DNA of 64,000 bases from Diphasiastrum complanatum (Eukaryota > Streptophyta > Lycopodiopsida > Lycopodiales > Lycopodiaceae): contig MU832108.1 in NCBI GenBank assembly GCA_029204225.1, positions 22,852 through 86,851 on the forward strand. Direction: 5' to 3'. Positions 43,380-57,200 of the stretch are shown piece after piece (position 1 is the first letter of the stretch; the number at the start of each line of letters is the position of its first letter). The notes under the pieces are model-generated. The model worked only from the letters and a program-made list of their open reading frames with translations. It had not been told where the DNA came from and made no database searches. Both the position numbers and the translations under genes were made by a program.

Positions 43380-43675
43380 AGAAGCAGGAACGACATCCAA
43401 GTCCACGTCATCGACTTCCTCGAAGTCTCCGATGTCCTGACATCAAACTTCATCGGCATCGAAGTCCATGTCCTCGACGTCGAAGTCACCAACTTCGACT
43501 CCTTCACAAGACAAGCTACAAAGAAGACCTCCACATCATTGACTTCCTCGACATCGAAGTCCTCAGCTTCGACGTCTTCTCAAGGCAAGCTACGAAGTCC
43601 TCGACTTCCACGTCATCGACTTCCTCGACATCGACGTCTTCTCAAGGCAAGCCAAACTTCGAAGTCCACAAGAAC
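43380..43675 (+). repeat. CGACTTC/GAAGTC-rich imperfect repeat
   Basis: Short units built from CTTCGACT, CATCGAAGTC and GACTTCCTCGACATCG recur, with sense and complementary forms on the same strand. Two long plus frames through it are repeat translation, not proteins. Confidence 0.75.
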
Positions 43676-44089
43676 ACATGTAGCAAATATCCACGCACAA
43701 TACAAAGGAGGACGCATGGGCAAAAAAAAAATCACATGGATATAGCCGTGGATAGGCATGGATATTACTGTCTATTGTGCATTCTAGCATGCAAATCATG
43801 TGCTAAAATAGATACATTGCATTGAATTCATCAATAGATACATCTGAATTCCATAGATGTGCATTAAATAGACGATACATTGCATTGAATACATCAATAG
43901 ATACATTTGCATTCAATAGACTATACATTTGCATTCATGAATTAAAAATATATGCATTCAAATTTTTTGCAAGAATGATGTGATGCCAAAACATTATATT
44001 GATTGATTTAAAAAAAAAGTACATTGATGATAGAATAAATTCTCCCTTCCTACATTGCCTTCTACAAGGCCTTACATTTAATTTAAAAA

Positions 44090-44640
44090 TCTCTACTCAT
44101 CATCACTTCCTCCCTCCTCGCCTCCTTTGTCTTGTAGGTGTACATTGGTGTCCACATCTTCAAACTCCCCTTAGCTCTCATTCACGTTCTCTTCCACATT
44201 TTGCTCATCAAAATCTTCCACATTTTCTTCCACATCACGAACGCTTGAAGTTGTAGAGTCTCTCTACAAAATAGATTCAAAGATTCAATTAGATTGAGAT
44301 TAAACTTGTAAACCACAAAGTAAACAATCACAAAACAATAAAGGTTAAGAGTTTTTGATTGGAAACAATCCATGAGATTCCATAAAAGCCTTAAGGCCGG
44401 CATATCCATGATCGTAACCTTGTCTGCGGCGGTCATGTGTCTTCCAAAATCACTAAGCTACATTCAACAAAAAAACATAGTTTGGCAATAAAAAACATTA
44501 ACAATCTCACTACAAAAATAGAATCATAGTAAAAGATGATTGCACTTACAAATTGCGCCTCTAGATTGCCCCTTCCTCCCGATCCCAAGTGACTTTGGCC
44601 ATGTTTTAAGAGCTTCTCGGTGGTGGCCCTAAATAGCAAG
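44090..44640 (-). pseudogene. Minus-strand multi-segment coding remnant with acidic tail, unassigned
   Basis: Three coding-like pieces on the minus strand: RATTEKLLKHGQSHLGSGGR (about 44639-44550), GYAGLKAFMESHGLFP (about 44440-44350) and an acidic end (about 44250-44095: EENVEDFDEQNVEENVNES, one TAA, GEEGGSDDE, stop). Separating sequence could be introns. It points away from the C48 gene at 45989, so the two could be a divergent pair. Family unknown. Confidence 0.35.
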
Positions 44641-45988
44641 CAAGAGCACTAAACACTAGATTAGGAAAACCTATAAAACTTGAAAGCAAAAGAAGAGGAG
44701 CAAGAATGCTCGTGGAAATGCTGTTTTATTGGCATTCAAGTTTCGCGTGGATAATCCAAGCGATATCCACGTGTGGATGTTCCATGCGGTTTTTTTTCTC
44801 TCTCTTCACATGTGAGAGGGTCCCCCACATAAGCTTGCATGCTTTAAATGTCATTCAATATTCTCATAATCTTTTCTAGATTTTATGAGAATATTTTATT
44901 GTAGGATTTTACATAAAATATATTTTTTAATATGATGGAACATAAAGAAATCAATTCAAAGATCATTATGGTAGTATTTAATTGTTAAAACTAGTTTTAT
45001 ATTGTTATAAATTTTATTTTTCTTGAGATTTGACATACAAGACAAAATCATGAGATAAGAAATAGTACATATTATTATTAAACAAGTAATTTGACAAGTT
45101 TTTTAAGATTTTATGACATAATATTATGTCAAATCGGTGATGTCATAAAACATTTAGTTTATATAATCTAGGTGTCATAGATCTGATATAATTTGATGAC
45201 ATAATTATGTAGCCAAATAGAAAATTTTTGCTTTTGTCATGTGGCCTCTTCAATGGTTGCATGGGGCCATTTAGATTCATGATCAAAAGCATTTATGTTA
45301 TATTGAGGACCTTAGTGATATGTGACCTATATGATATATCTTTTTAATTGTTGGTGTGTGACCTTAATAACCTTATATGAAATCATAATAATTAGTTGAA
45401 ATATCATTTAGCATTGTAATAAAGATGTTGATCAATGGTATACTATCTAGTATATGATTGATTGACATTGTCCAATTGCTCGTCTTTTCTTTTCGATTTG
45501 AGGAACATCATCTTGCATACAAAGCAACCACAGATAGAAAGAGCGAATACATATTGCTCATCATGAGATACCATGGCACACTAGGCCAATCCAAATGAGT
45601 GATTGAGTGGGCAATGAATCAATTGAGTATATGACTGATTGTTTGATTTTGATCATTCCATCTTGAAAGAAAGATTGAGTGAGATCATCACTCATCTTGG
45701 ACAAGAGTTCAAACTGAAAGCTTCGAACATTGACTGCTATGTGGTCTTTAAATTAGTTGAGGTAGGCCTACGCGCACTATCTACTGATGTCTAACATTTG
45801 TCAGTATGAACCTCATTTTGATTGCTCGTCATGTGTTGCCCCACCCAAGCAGTTTTCTTGATAGCAATGTTACTAGAATATTAGATTTACATTAAGCATA
45901 AGTAGAATATACATGGATTAGATGTTGGCATGTCTTTAACAAATTTTATCATATTTGTTTAGTACATACGGTCTCATAATGATTACTT
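44641..45988. other. AT-rich intergenic sequence
   Basis: No coding or element signature. Several T/A-rich stretches around 44880-45200. Confidence 0.45.
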
Positions 45989-48900
45989 ATGATGTGGTTT
46001 AGAGTAGCTGGCTACAGTGTGTATATGTCATCAATGATGTCATCATCATCATATAGCGATTCATCTCATGATCGCAACAACAGTTATATATTGTTATTGA
46101 TATTGACATCAATTGCACTTTATTTGGTGAGTCAGTTAATAATCTATATGTGTCATGGTAAAAATGGCCTTTTGGGTTACTGTGAGAATTTGATGCTCTT
46201 TGGGAATGCACATTCAATGCAAAGAATACATTATTTGGAAGAAAAATCAAGGAAAATATCAAAGGAGTTCGAAGAAAAATCTACAAAGATGAAAACTTGT
46301 TTGGATGAAAATGAGATGCTCAAGGAGGAGATCCAAAGGTTGAAATCTTCTTTGCATCATTATACAACTAGTAATGATGAGATAAAAATTGCATTTCAAT
46401 CCATGTGTATCTCATATTTGTCTCTTGTTTAAGATATAGATGTGCTCAACGGAAAGGTCCGAAGCAACAAGAGGAAAAGACTGGTAAACAAGGATATATG
46501 TGATCTATCATCCAGAGGAGGTCATAGAAAAAGGCGAATCCGTGCATTCAAGTAAGTTATAGCTTATTTGGTATTGAATACTGCTTGAACTTTTTGATTC
46601 ATTCATAATCACTAATTTTGTTATTTATTCATTTCAACTTTCTGTTGATTTACTTATCATATATTGCTGTGAATATTGTGAGTGTCCTAATTTCTACTGA
46701 CATTTTCATGAACACTATGTTTGCAATGCAGATCAACATTGGTTGTTGAAGATCATTTGGCCGATGAGATTTCAATTGGAAACTCACTAGGCTCTATCTT
46801 GACTTCTAAATCTATGAAATCAATGTTAAATACTAACAAAATGAAAAAGATTAAGGCTTCAGTTACTGATTGCATTATGGATGAAGTTGGAAAAATATTA
46901 GACACTACATTGCTTCAGGGGGCATGTGACTTTTCTAGCATCAGTAGGGAAGCATATGCAACAATGTTTAAGATGATAAAGGAGGCATTTGCACAAGTAA
47001 ATATTAAAAAGTTTCCAATCCCATGACCATTTCATCTTTTAAAAAAAAGACATGTTAAACCATGGTATGCAAACAATAGTTGGTAATCCATCTCATATCA
47101 ATGAAGTGTATTGCTCGAAAGGAGAAAGTCTAGCTTATAACAATTCCAACAATTTATTTATTGATATTAATCAGTTATTAACATTCATCATAAATTTTTA
47201 CGGTATTACAAATGAGAATGTCAATAACAAGTTGATAGTTGTTCTCAAGTTAGATGAGTCTGAAAGAGTTAGTCTCATGATCATGAATGGAGCACTTTCA
47301 AATTCAGATGACTCAGAAGGCCTCAATTTCAGTGTTCAATCAAAAAATGATATCTGTTGGTTGGCAGCATTTCAGGCATGGAATTCCGAGCCAAAGGCCT
47401 CTGCGAAGGAAGCTATTTCCATATTAGAGGATGTGTTTCCAAGGCAGGCTTACATAAAGGCCACGTTAAAACAAAAAAAGATGACAAGCTATCAGGTAAA
47501 ACAAGAAATATTCCACGCAAGCCGAGTATTGGAGGATCTAAAGCTCAAAGATTTTTATCAAATTATTCTGGCAAACAATCTAAGGTTCAATACATAGTTT
47601 GGAAAGAAATTATTGCAGCAACTCAAGATTTCGAAGAAGAAGGTTCTACTCGTATACACAAAGTAGAAGTTTGAAAAAAGTTAGACAACATGGTGAAATA
47701 CTTGAGAAAAGATAAATTTTCAAATACTGATGTACAAGTGATACAGAAAACAATCAATAAAATTTGTGGATGCAGTTCAAAGTGCACGGGGTGTTGATCA
47801 TATAACACATTATATGGTAAGATTTTGATTTTATACTACGATAGACAACTATGTGCAATTAAATTAGATACTTTTGGTACTGATTTAGATTATATTTTTA
47901 TGACATGCAGCACATATTACGACATCATTCGACATTCTTTGCAAGAAATAGTGGAAGTCTTAGCATATGGTCATCGCAAGGAATGGAAAAATCTCATTGG
48001 CAAGCAAGAGCGGCATTTCATAAAAGTACACAACATGGTGAGACTAGCACAAAAAACAGCCATATACTACAACTTTTCCAATATTTACAAAGTACCATTC
48101 AACAGTATCTAATCTGCTTCCAATATTTTCTCCAATGAAAGTTGCAACTTAGAATCATGCAACAATTTTCTTCTTTCGTATGGATCCAATAGCTCATAGT
48201 TTTCCTGCTTACTCAGATCAACGTAAGCAGCATACAATGCAAAATGAGATGATCTGAGCATGGAATTCACTGGTCCATATCCTAAAGTTTTAATTACAAT
48301 AGTTTTCTTTACAAAAATTATCTATAAATATTGTTTCCACTTTTGTTTTTGCTCCTATACATAATCTTTTTGTGAGAATTTCATATGATCCAGTGCAAGT
48401 TTATTTTGATTTTGACCATTATAATCAATACGAGATTTACCTAGCTAATAAAATTAATCTTCTCGGCAACTTTTTTGATTTTTTTCTTTCAGATACACGT
48501 AGAAGCTTTAGATTAGGTCCCGAATTTTGTGTCGAGCTGAAAGATAAAACCTCAGAAATTTCAGATGTAATAGTAGAAGCCGGAGTTTCTTTTTTGCAGA
48601 ATAGTTTTAGTTTCAATTCTCATGGTACAGTTTTTGTTGTTAGTCCATTTTGCATGAGAGCGATAAAGGCGAAAGAAGCCAATTTTGGGAAGGCTGTCTA
48701 TTTTATCGAATGTACTTCTATGGCGAAATTCTATTTGATTCCATATGACAATAAGTAAGGATTGCTCTTTTGTTTTTGTTGCTTTAATCTGGATTGTTGC
48801 ATGCTTCATTGCTTTAATAAGTAAGGAATTTTTTCATAAATATGAATTTATCGATATTTGTATTTTGGTTGTTGCAGTCAGCATTGGAGCCTGAACATTC

Positions 48901-49435
48901 TTTTTGTAAATATAAATAAGGAGGGAGTATCAAATTTTTTATGTGTAAAATTAAACTCGGCTACAAATACATCTACTTCATGATGTCGTTCGAGAAATAC
49001 CGACAACGGCAACTTCAATCGGAGAGATAACCATTAGATCTCTCAAGGTATATTCAATTTATCTCTGATATGCATGTATTTCTTTTTTAATTCAAATGTA
49101 TCGTCATAGCATGAATAAAATTTCTATCATAATATTACTGATTTTTGTTCTATATATGCAGTGTGTATAGCAAAAAGACGCTTTTAGTTGTGCATGGTTT
49201 GTCCTATACAATACGAAGCTATTTTTTGAGTGGTATAATTTACAAGTGGATGTAGATATTGAAAAGGTAATATTTTGTTCATTTGTAGTTCCTTTTATTT
49301 TGATTCATATTTTTTTACTATCATTGTTTGTAATTTGCTAATTCTCATGTTTTGTGATGACAGTTCACTCTTTTTGCATGGCCTAAAAGTAGACATTCCA
49401 ACTTTCAAAGCTTGCTTCGAATCCATGTCGAATAA
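45989..49435 (+). pseudogene. C48 (Ulp1-like) cysteine peptidase gene, multi-exon, decayed
   Basis: Exon 1 (45989-46551): a hydrophobic segment (SYILLLILTSIALYLVSQL) probably spanning a membrane, then a coiled coil (RKISKEFEEKSTKMKTCLDE) and basic RKRRIRAF. TAA at 46430 interrupts it; its end AA/GTAAGT joins in frame to 46732 (GCAG). That exon reaches TGA at 47024, then a frame change at an A-run. Coding continues with shifts to a donor at 47817 (TATATG/GTAAG). The peptidase is in 48493-48754, 48878-about 49048, 49162-49266 and 49364-49435. IPYDN joins across an intron to NQHWSLNILF (catalytic His), and KDAFSCAWFVLY carries the Gln/Cys part (Q-K-D then SC for the usual Q...DCG). Splice sites at these exons are GT/AG and phase-consistent. 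C48 enzymes cleave ubiquitin-like modifiers or viral/transposon polyproteins. Stops at 46430, 47024 and 49168 and frameshifts make it inactive as read. Confidence 0.6.
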
Positions 49436-49884
49436 AAAAAAAACCTCTAAAACCATGTTTGTGTAGATTGTTTCAAGCCATAAAGTGTTTTGTGGAGTGT
49501 GCATGCATGATCTTCTTTTTCATTGATAACATAACCTTTTGATTACATCATGTAATGATCTTCTTTTGTAACTCTATTGAGATATGTTGTCTGTACATGT
49601 AACTAATGTGGTCCCTCTGGCCACCAATCGAGCTTTCCTTCAATCAATGCTCCTATCCACTTTATACTTGATCTTAAAATCCATTTGCAATTGATTATAT
49701 TTTTTTTCTCCAAATAGCTGAGTTAGATTGTGTGATTGCTTCATCAACTGTTGTTGGTTAGCCCTTATATAGTTGGGTCCAAAAGGGTTGAAGTGACACT
49801 TTCTTATTGGCTCATTTCTAAAACTTAAGATTCTAAATTAACTTGCTTCTATTTATTTTTTTTCTCAAAAAATATGACCTTAGA
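49436..49884. other. Spacer, possible 3' flank of the peptidase gene
   Basis: No feature recognised; T-rich. Confidence 0.4.
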
Positions 49885-51518
49885 TTATAGACTTTTTACA
49901 AAGTACAAAGCAACAACAAAATTAAAGAAGCATGAGCTTGTCAGCCTCTTTAAAGAGTAGTAGAGGGGAGATGTAAAAATCACCATTCCCAAGCTCTCTA
50001 CTATTCCTGTCCAGCCAAATGTTCCCAAAGTAATACATCGCCAAAAAACATTGGAATTTGCATCATCACATATAATATTGTTCGGCAGAAGATCTAAATG
50101 ACTGAATGGGCCACATATATCCGAATGTACACTTTCTATCAAGTCTTTAACTATATGCTCATGACTTTATATAAATGGAATCCTAGTCTGTTTGTCTATG
50201 ATACAGCTTTGACAGAGATCTAAACCTAAAGATTCTTTAGACATATTCAAAATATATGCATGATTTAAATGCCCTAGCCTATAGTGACAAATTAACTCTT
50301 TATTAAAAATAACATAAGTATTTAAAGCTTTATTTGTATCAAAATAACACTGACAAAATTTGTATAGATATCAACATCTCTTTCTGAGTGCAAAAACTCT
50401 ATTTGTCCTATTGCCAATCTTACATGGATCAGATTCAAATTCTACTTTATGTCCTAGATCTGTAATCCTAAAAAATAGACAACAACTTTGTAGAAAGATT
50501 AGGTACATGAAAAGCCTTCTAATTGAATTAATCATGTTGGACGTTTAGTTTAACAATGCCACCACCTTTTATTACACTTGAACTATTGTCACCTAGGTGA
50601 ATGAACTTTTTGGTGCTGAAAGACGTATAGGACTGAAAGCATTCTAGGTGACTTTGGCTCCAAAATCAAGAAACCATACTACAACATTGTGTGCATGTCA
50701 TGAATGCATCTTCATCCACATCTTGAGCAAGGTTTGAGATGTTTTTGCAATTTAATTTGCTTGTTCACTCAGTTGCTTCTTCTTGTTATTGTTGAACTTC
50801 AATATTGTGTAGTCTTGAATCTCATGATTAGTATGTTTGCAATACTTACATAACATCTTCTTTTCTTTGGTTGTGGATTTGTCTGTTGGTCTTGATTATG
50901 AGCTTCTTCATATTCTGATTTGGTTTGAATTGCTTTTGGCCTTTCTTTCTCTACTTATTTGAACCTTTGTTTGAATATAGCGCATGTGAGTCAGTATGCG
51001 AAAATTTTGAATTTTTGTTTTTCCAAATATCTTCTTGTAATAGGATATTGATAATTTTGGAGAAGTTGATTATTCATCTTATAGTTGTCATCTATTGCAA
51101 AAGAATTTTGAGCTAGTTAATGTGATTCTGCAGGGAATCATGGTTAGAGGCTTTTAGTGAGAAGAATTTTCTTCTAAGATTTAACTTAAAAGTTACATCT
51201 CTCGGGTCATATATGTGCTAAGTATATCCCATACTTCTTTCATAGTTTGCACCTAAGTTACATGGTCAACCTGAGTATCAGATACGTTACGGATGATTAA
51301 GACGAATGCTTTACCATATTTCATCATTTGGAGATGGTTGTGTCATCTACATTGAGTTTAAGTTCTATGCCCATGACAACATCCCGTAACTCTTTGGCCA
51401 TTAGCATGGTTCTCATTTTGAATTTCCATATATAATAATTGGATCCATCTAGCTTGTTTGCTGTGAGACCAGCTTTATCTTGTGAATCCATATGAAAATT
51501 TATGTTAAGCATATGCAA
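49885..51518 (-). pseudogene. Copia gag to integrase remnant, minus strand
   Basis: The gag start (MDSQDKAGLTANKLDGSNYY, IWKFKMRTMLMAKELRDVV) matches the family at 34585. A zinc knuckle CKYCKHTNHEIQDY has Tyr for its last Cys, and the protease box reads WFLDFGAKV, with Phe in place of Ser of DSGA. GAG-pre-integrase has CHYRLGHLNHAYI and CQSCIIDKQTRIPF, and the integrase start is SVHSDICGPFSH. Many stops and internal losses. No RT. Confidence 0.83.
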
Positions 51519-54204
51519 ATTTTAAATTATATGTTTGACAATTGTAATGGTCTATCAATGACTGAAGAATGTATGTGGTTATTCTAATATCAAGTATATA
51601 TCCATTAGAGCTAACACACTATAATACCATGATAGGAAAATATGTAGATAACGAATCTTCCTCAACCCTTGACTATGCCTATTAAGATTTTAAATGTGAT
51701 GTTCGAATATCTAATACGAACTTTGAAATCTTCAGTATCTAGAAAGAGCATGAGCAACCAAATGTCTCCACAACCACCTTCAATGGTTATACAAAATCCA
51801 GTTATCAAATATTGCCTTTAAAAAAAAATTAGAAACAACCTTTGGTTACTTAAATGACAAGGAATGTTTCAACACTATAGATAATATTCAATTTTCTCAA
51901 CACCACATTTTGATCTAGAGATTCAACAACATGATGTTGGCAAGGAAGATATAACCAAAAATCACAATAGAAATCCACTATGTTTTGTGTGAATAATTAA
52001 TAGTTGTGCACACAACGTTCCTAAGAACAAAATATTACCTAGTTGCAATCAACTACCTCATGAATGGATATAGTTGAAGCTTTATGTGGCATTAAGACGG
52101 TGATGCGTGGTAGTTAGGCACAATGTTCAACTCCAAACATTATTGATCAATGGCCCATTTAGTAGTATCCATGTAGGCATTCCCTTCAGCAAGGACCCTT
52201 CAACATGCCTGCAGATCATACTTTTATTACCAAAAAAATAAAACCGCTAATCACAAAGAGCTTAATTTAACAATTAAAGCATAGAGGTGTTGTCCATCAA
52301 ATCCATCCCAACAAGAACTGAAAATTTTCCCAGATGCTATGGGTTTTCAAGATTGTGATCTTCACGTGTTAAATTTAAGAGGTTGTTGGACAGGAATTGA
52401 CTGGTCTCGAATATGGAATGCATGATATGATGGTAACAAAAAGGCCACAAACAGTTGGATGCACCACAAAGACCTTCGACACTTGACAAGAATAGAATTT
52501 ATACCAGAAGAAATAGAATACATTTACAACAAAAACAGAAAACAACTCTGGTTGCTCCAACCACAAACAATGTTTCGATTGGCTAACATGCATTTTACAT
52601 CAGTTTTTTCAATGCATGTATTTAACATCATGTTAGTAACAAAAATTTAACCACATACGCAATGCATATCCACATTTATAGATATCATGAGACTATAGAA
52701 TAGCTGTGCATGAACCCCAAAGCAAGAAAATGAACTTCCTGGAACTAACTCACATGTAAATCTGGTTTGAAATTGTGCAGCACACATATGGTATACCATA
52801 GTCGGGGCAGAATTGTCAGCTCTGACTGTTAATGGCAACACGAGTATGATGCTGAGAACTTCAACCATGAGGACCTTTGAACATGCCCAAAGCTCAAAGT
52901 TTCCAAAAAAAATGCAAACCTCCAATTTATGTGAGAGAAATAGTATTGGAAGTTTGGGTTTCTATTGCTTCCATCAGATACTATCATTCAAAACCTAACA
53001 GTTTTTCCAGATGTTCACGCAGTTCAAAAGAAATTGATTATGTCTTACAAGCAAAGCATTGATGATGATGCATGACTTCAAAACAAGTTCACGTATCACC
53101 ACATTTTGAAGATAAAATATTCCTGCAATTATCACTTTATCAACCTTACCATTCTCATCAGTACGAATCAGGGGAGGAAAATTAATAATAATGGGCTATG
53201 AAAGTGAAGTACATCGAGCATCTCAACTGAAACATCATAGCACTGCACTCAAAACTGACAAGTCAAAGTAATGAAAAGGAAATGCATAGAGCTCCTAAGG
53301 GAATATCGGAAAACATGAACAATGTTCTAAGACTATGACCACGCGCATTTTACAACATAACACACATAGGTGTTTTGGTTTAGGGACTCAATGACACGAT
53401 GTTGGTAATAAAAATATAACAACAAATGGTAATGCATATCCATCATAATTGATCTTCCGAATATGAACTAGATATGCATTAACCCTAAAAACAAATCAGC
53501 TAACTGCAGCGACCTCACAAATGGGTCCTAGTTTCACACTGTGCAGCACGAAGATGGTGATGTGCCATTTCGAGGGCACTCTGGCACCAAAAAGGTCTAT
53601 TCTCACAATGCTAGAGATAAAGTATTCTAGTTTGTGATGGTTCCTATGTTTCAAGAGAAAAGTTGTTAATGAGGTTACAGAATGGAGCATTTGTGCTCGT
53701 GCTTTGAGATAACTAGCATTTACACCCTCAATTGCGTCTGCGGCCAGATCACATTTCTGCAAATCTCAAGCTGTTGTAGGTAATGTGACTCATCAAGTTT
53801 AATTCATCTATCTGTGCCAATTGCTGCACATCTGAGAAGTATTGCATAGTCACGAAGATAATTAACTACTTTATAAAAGAGAAATTCAACCTTTATGGTT
53901 AGATTAGCTGAGTACTTCTAAAATTCTCCTATAAAAATGTTCATGAAGATGCTTAATACATCTGCTTGTGCCAACTTATGCACTTTTGAGAAGAATTAAA
54001 TTTCATATAGAAACTATTACTTCACAGAAGAGAAAGAGCAGTGTAATAGTTTGAAAGCTAAGTTTCTCTGAAATGTAGAATCAACCTACTTCAAATTTTC
54101 TACACCTCCAATAAACTAGGTAAGAATTAATCAGGGGCATCCAGGTGAAAATTATCAGTTACAGAACGCACTTGTGAGTGATTAAGTTTACATGAACATA
54201 GGAA
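51519..54204. other. Non-coding 3' flank of UROD with diverged repeats
   Basis: Similar stretches recur at about 51890-51970, 52620-52810 and 53370-53560, sharing forms of CATGATGTTGGTAATAAAAAT, AATGCATATCCA and GTGCAGCAC. No coding sequence. Confidence 0.45.
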
Positions 54205-57200
54205 CTAGTATCTAATACTCTTGCTAACTTGAAAAAAGTGGGCAACATTTTCTTCAGGTGTACCAACCAACACACCATGTCCAAGGTTAAGGATGTGCTT
54301 GTGAGAGCCAGCTTTAGATACTGTATCGTTGATCCTATTTGTAATAAAATCCTTTGGACCAAATAAAGCTGCAGGATCCACATTCCCCTGAACAGCTATA
54401 TCATGACCTAACCTTTTTCTAGCTTCTGACATGTCAACAGTCCAGTCTACACTAATTACGTCAGCCCCAGAGGCGGCCAATCTCTCTAGCAAAGCTCCAC
54501 TTCCACTGGCATACAAAATAATAGGAAGGTCTGGATGAGTGCTTTTGACAGCCTTGACTATTTGTTTCAAATACGGAAGACTAAACTCCTCAAAATCTAC
54601 AGGGCTCAAATGTGTTGCCCAAGAGTCAAAAATTTGCACAGCTTGTGCCCCAGAATCTGCCTGGTAACGAACATATGTTGTTATTGCTTTTGCTAGCTTT
54701 TGCAATAAACCATGGAGTACCTGCAAAAAAAGATGATTATCACTTTAAAGCTAAGATGAAAAGTCTGATGAGAACCCTTTTTATACTTTTTAGTGGTATC
54801 TATTGCATCATGTATATTTAAACTGCTTATACAAAACCATGACCAAGAACACACAGAACACTAACATAGCAGCAAAAAAATAGTCACCACAGGCATGTTC
54901 CTAAATTGATGCTTGAATTCACCTAAATCTGAGCTATGCTAATCTTAAGCCTATTTTTTGAATGATCAACCAAAAAGAATGAGGCTCAGTTATGGACATG
55001 ATCACACATGGAGCATCACTTAGTACCAAATAGACAGTAAACTGATGATCATATAGCAACACTTGTACAATCAGCGATATATTGTTCTTCAAGCCCTACT
55101 ACAAAGATGTACTGCATAAGTCTCTCCTACCAAGATGCTCATAAGAGTCTCCAACATTTACAGGAAATCTTACGGAGCCAGAATCATCGACTCCACAATA
55201 TCTGCAAGCTATACTACTACTGGCGTTTTGAAAGCCCTTAAAGTGAACTATTTAGGAAGTTAACAAATTAGGGCATCAACACTGCTATAAATTGTTACAG
55301 ATTCTTAACTCTCCACTAGTGACAAAAACATTGCCCTCAATGTTGACAAATCATAGAAGAGAAGCAGTTTGAGAAAATGCCATAAAAACTTGATGTACAT
55401 GTCAGTAGATATAGAACTGCTTATTCACTAGCAGCCAAATCAGAATCATCGCTGCTGAAATTGATACAACTCTAACAATTGAATTGCAGTTTCTTCACAC
55501 ATCCAATTACAAGGATTCCAGATATGCCAACAGAGGAAAGAGTAAGGGACAGCAAATCCCTTGACAGTAGATAGACAAGAGGAGTGCAAGCTCAAGACGA
55601 AATTTGGAAGCACGAATGGATACATACAGACAGAGCGCGCACTGTGGTACTTCTATCTAATAATGTATCATCAAACATGGGTTCAGATTTACCCGAGGTG
55701 TGCCAAAAGCCAACTTCTTTATCTTGGTAAAATGCTTGGATGAACCCCCCTCAACTATGTATGATGCCAAGGTGAAGGGTGCACCAACAAAGCCTAATAC
55801 AGCAGCTGCATTGCCCACCTGCCATATTTCGTTCGACATGGTGCTTAAAGCTAAAACCAGTCTGCTAAACTTCGAAAGTTCAAAATTTTCATCCCAAGCA
55901 TGACACAGTCAAGAAAGGAGAAGTTTTTCTTCTACATTCACATTAGCTGTTTAGAGGAAGAGAAGGAAAAGGATATCAGTGCAAACTTCAGCTCGAAGAG
56001 TAGACAGTGCTTCTCCAACATAAGGTACAGCCTCAACAGGGTTCAGCTCTGTTACTTCTGAAACATCTTCTTCGGTTAGAATGGTCTTGTAGATTATGGG
56101 CCCTTTTCCTGGTACAATATCGAAGGGTATACTCATTCCTGTCAAAGGAGTAAGTATGTCTGAAAACAGGATAACCTGCTTACCAAAATCACAGCACAAG
56201 ACTTCAGCGAAAGCACGCTTTATTAAATTGCCTTCAAACTAATAATCTCCTGAACATGTATCCATTCCAACCAACTTATTTTTCCTTTATGCACATAGAA
56301 TTCTTGAGGAATAGTATATGTTCATACCCCATCTGGTTGAAAAGCTTTCCAAGGTTGAAGAGAAACTTCCACTGCTAGGTCTGAATTTTCAGATCTTTCC
56401 CGAAATGAAGGATATTTTGTACAAAGATCTTGGTAAACCTTTCATGATAAACACTTTGCTTTTAGCAACCATGTTAAACAGAAAAGTTTCAACCAGCACT
56501 CAAGCACCTATTCAAAGTGAACAAACACTCATCAAACTACCTACACTGATAGAAAGAACAATTGCCCAGGAGAGAGGATCAATGCAATGGAAAGGACAAC
56601 AAACACTGATAGAACTTGGCACCAATCACTCATTCATAACATCAAAACTGCGCATAAAAATCTACCATAGTGTCTGGAATATAGTAGATGATCAACCACA
56701 AATTTCACTATCACTACTTTCAGGAATCCAGTTCAAGAGAGGTTTTTTATCATTAAGTTTCGAGGCAGCCAACTTCACCATAGAAGCCAAAAACCAAGTT
56801 AAGGTTTATCACAATCACCTTCATATACCTGCCAGCCTGCCTCATCATCCAGATAGGTGGCCTCTCAACCCTTTCTCCACGAATAGCTCTGAGCAGGATG
56901 GGCTCCTCTGTAGCCAATTTGGCATCACTATAGGTTTCTGCAATTAAAAATCTAATGCAAATAATCAGACACATTTGAAGATATGGTATACCTTACAATG
57001 CATGAGTTGCTATAAGGACAACTCAATTTTTTAAAGTAGAGAAACAAGCATTTACAATGGAAGGACGACATGGAACAAATTAATAAGAAAACCACACAGA
57101 CTATATGTTGGAATTTTAATTCCACTTCAAACCCATTCGATCCAATTGCCTCTGTGTGCATTACCATCTATTCCTTTCAGGTACCCACGACAGAGACCCA

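Noticed and set aside
43050-43825. Two long overlapping plus frames of 231 and 199 codons
   Set aside because: They read through a CGACTTC-type repeat in several frames, giving Ser/Thr/Arg repeats; no domain.
43735-44790. ATCCACG-type words facing each other at about 43690-43760 and 44745-44790 as possible terminal inverted repeats
   Set aside because: The similarity is limited to a few words, and neither a clean inverted repeat nor a target duplication can be drawn.
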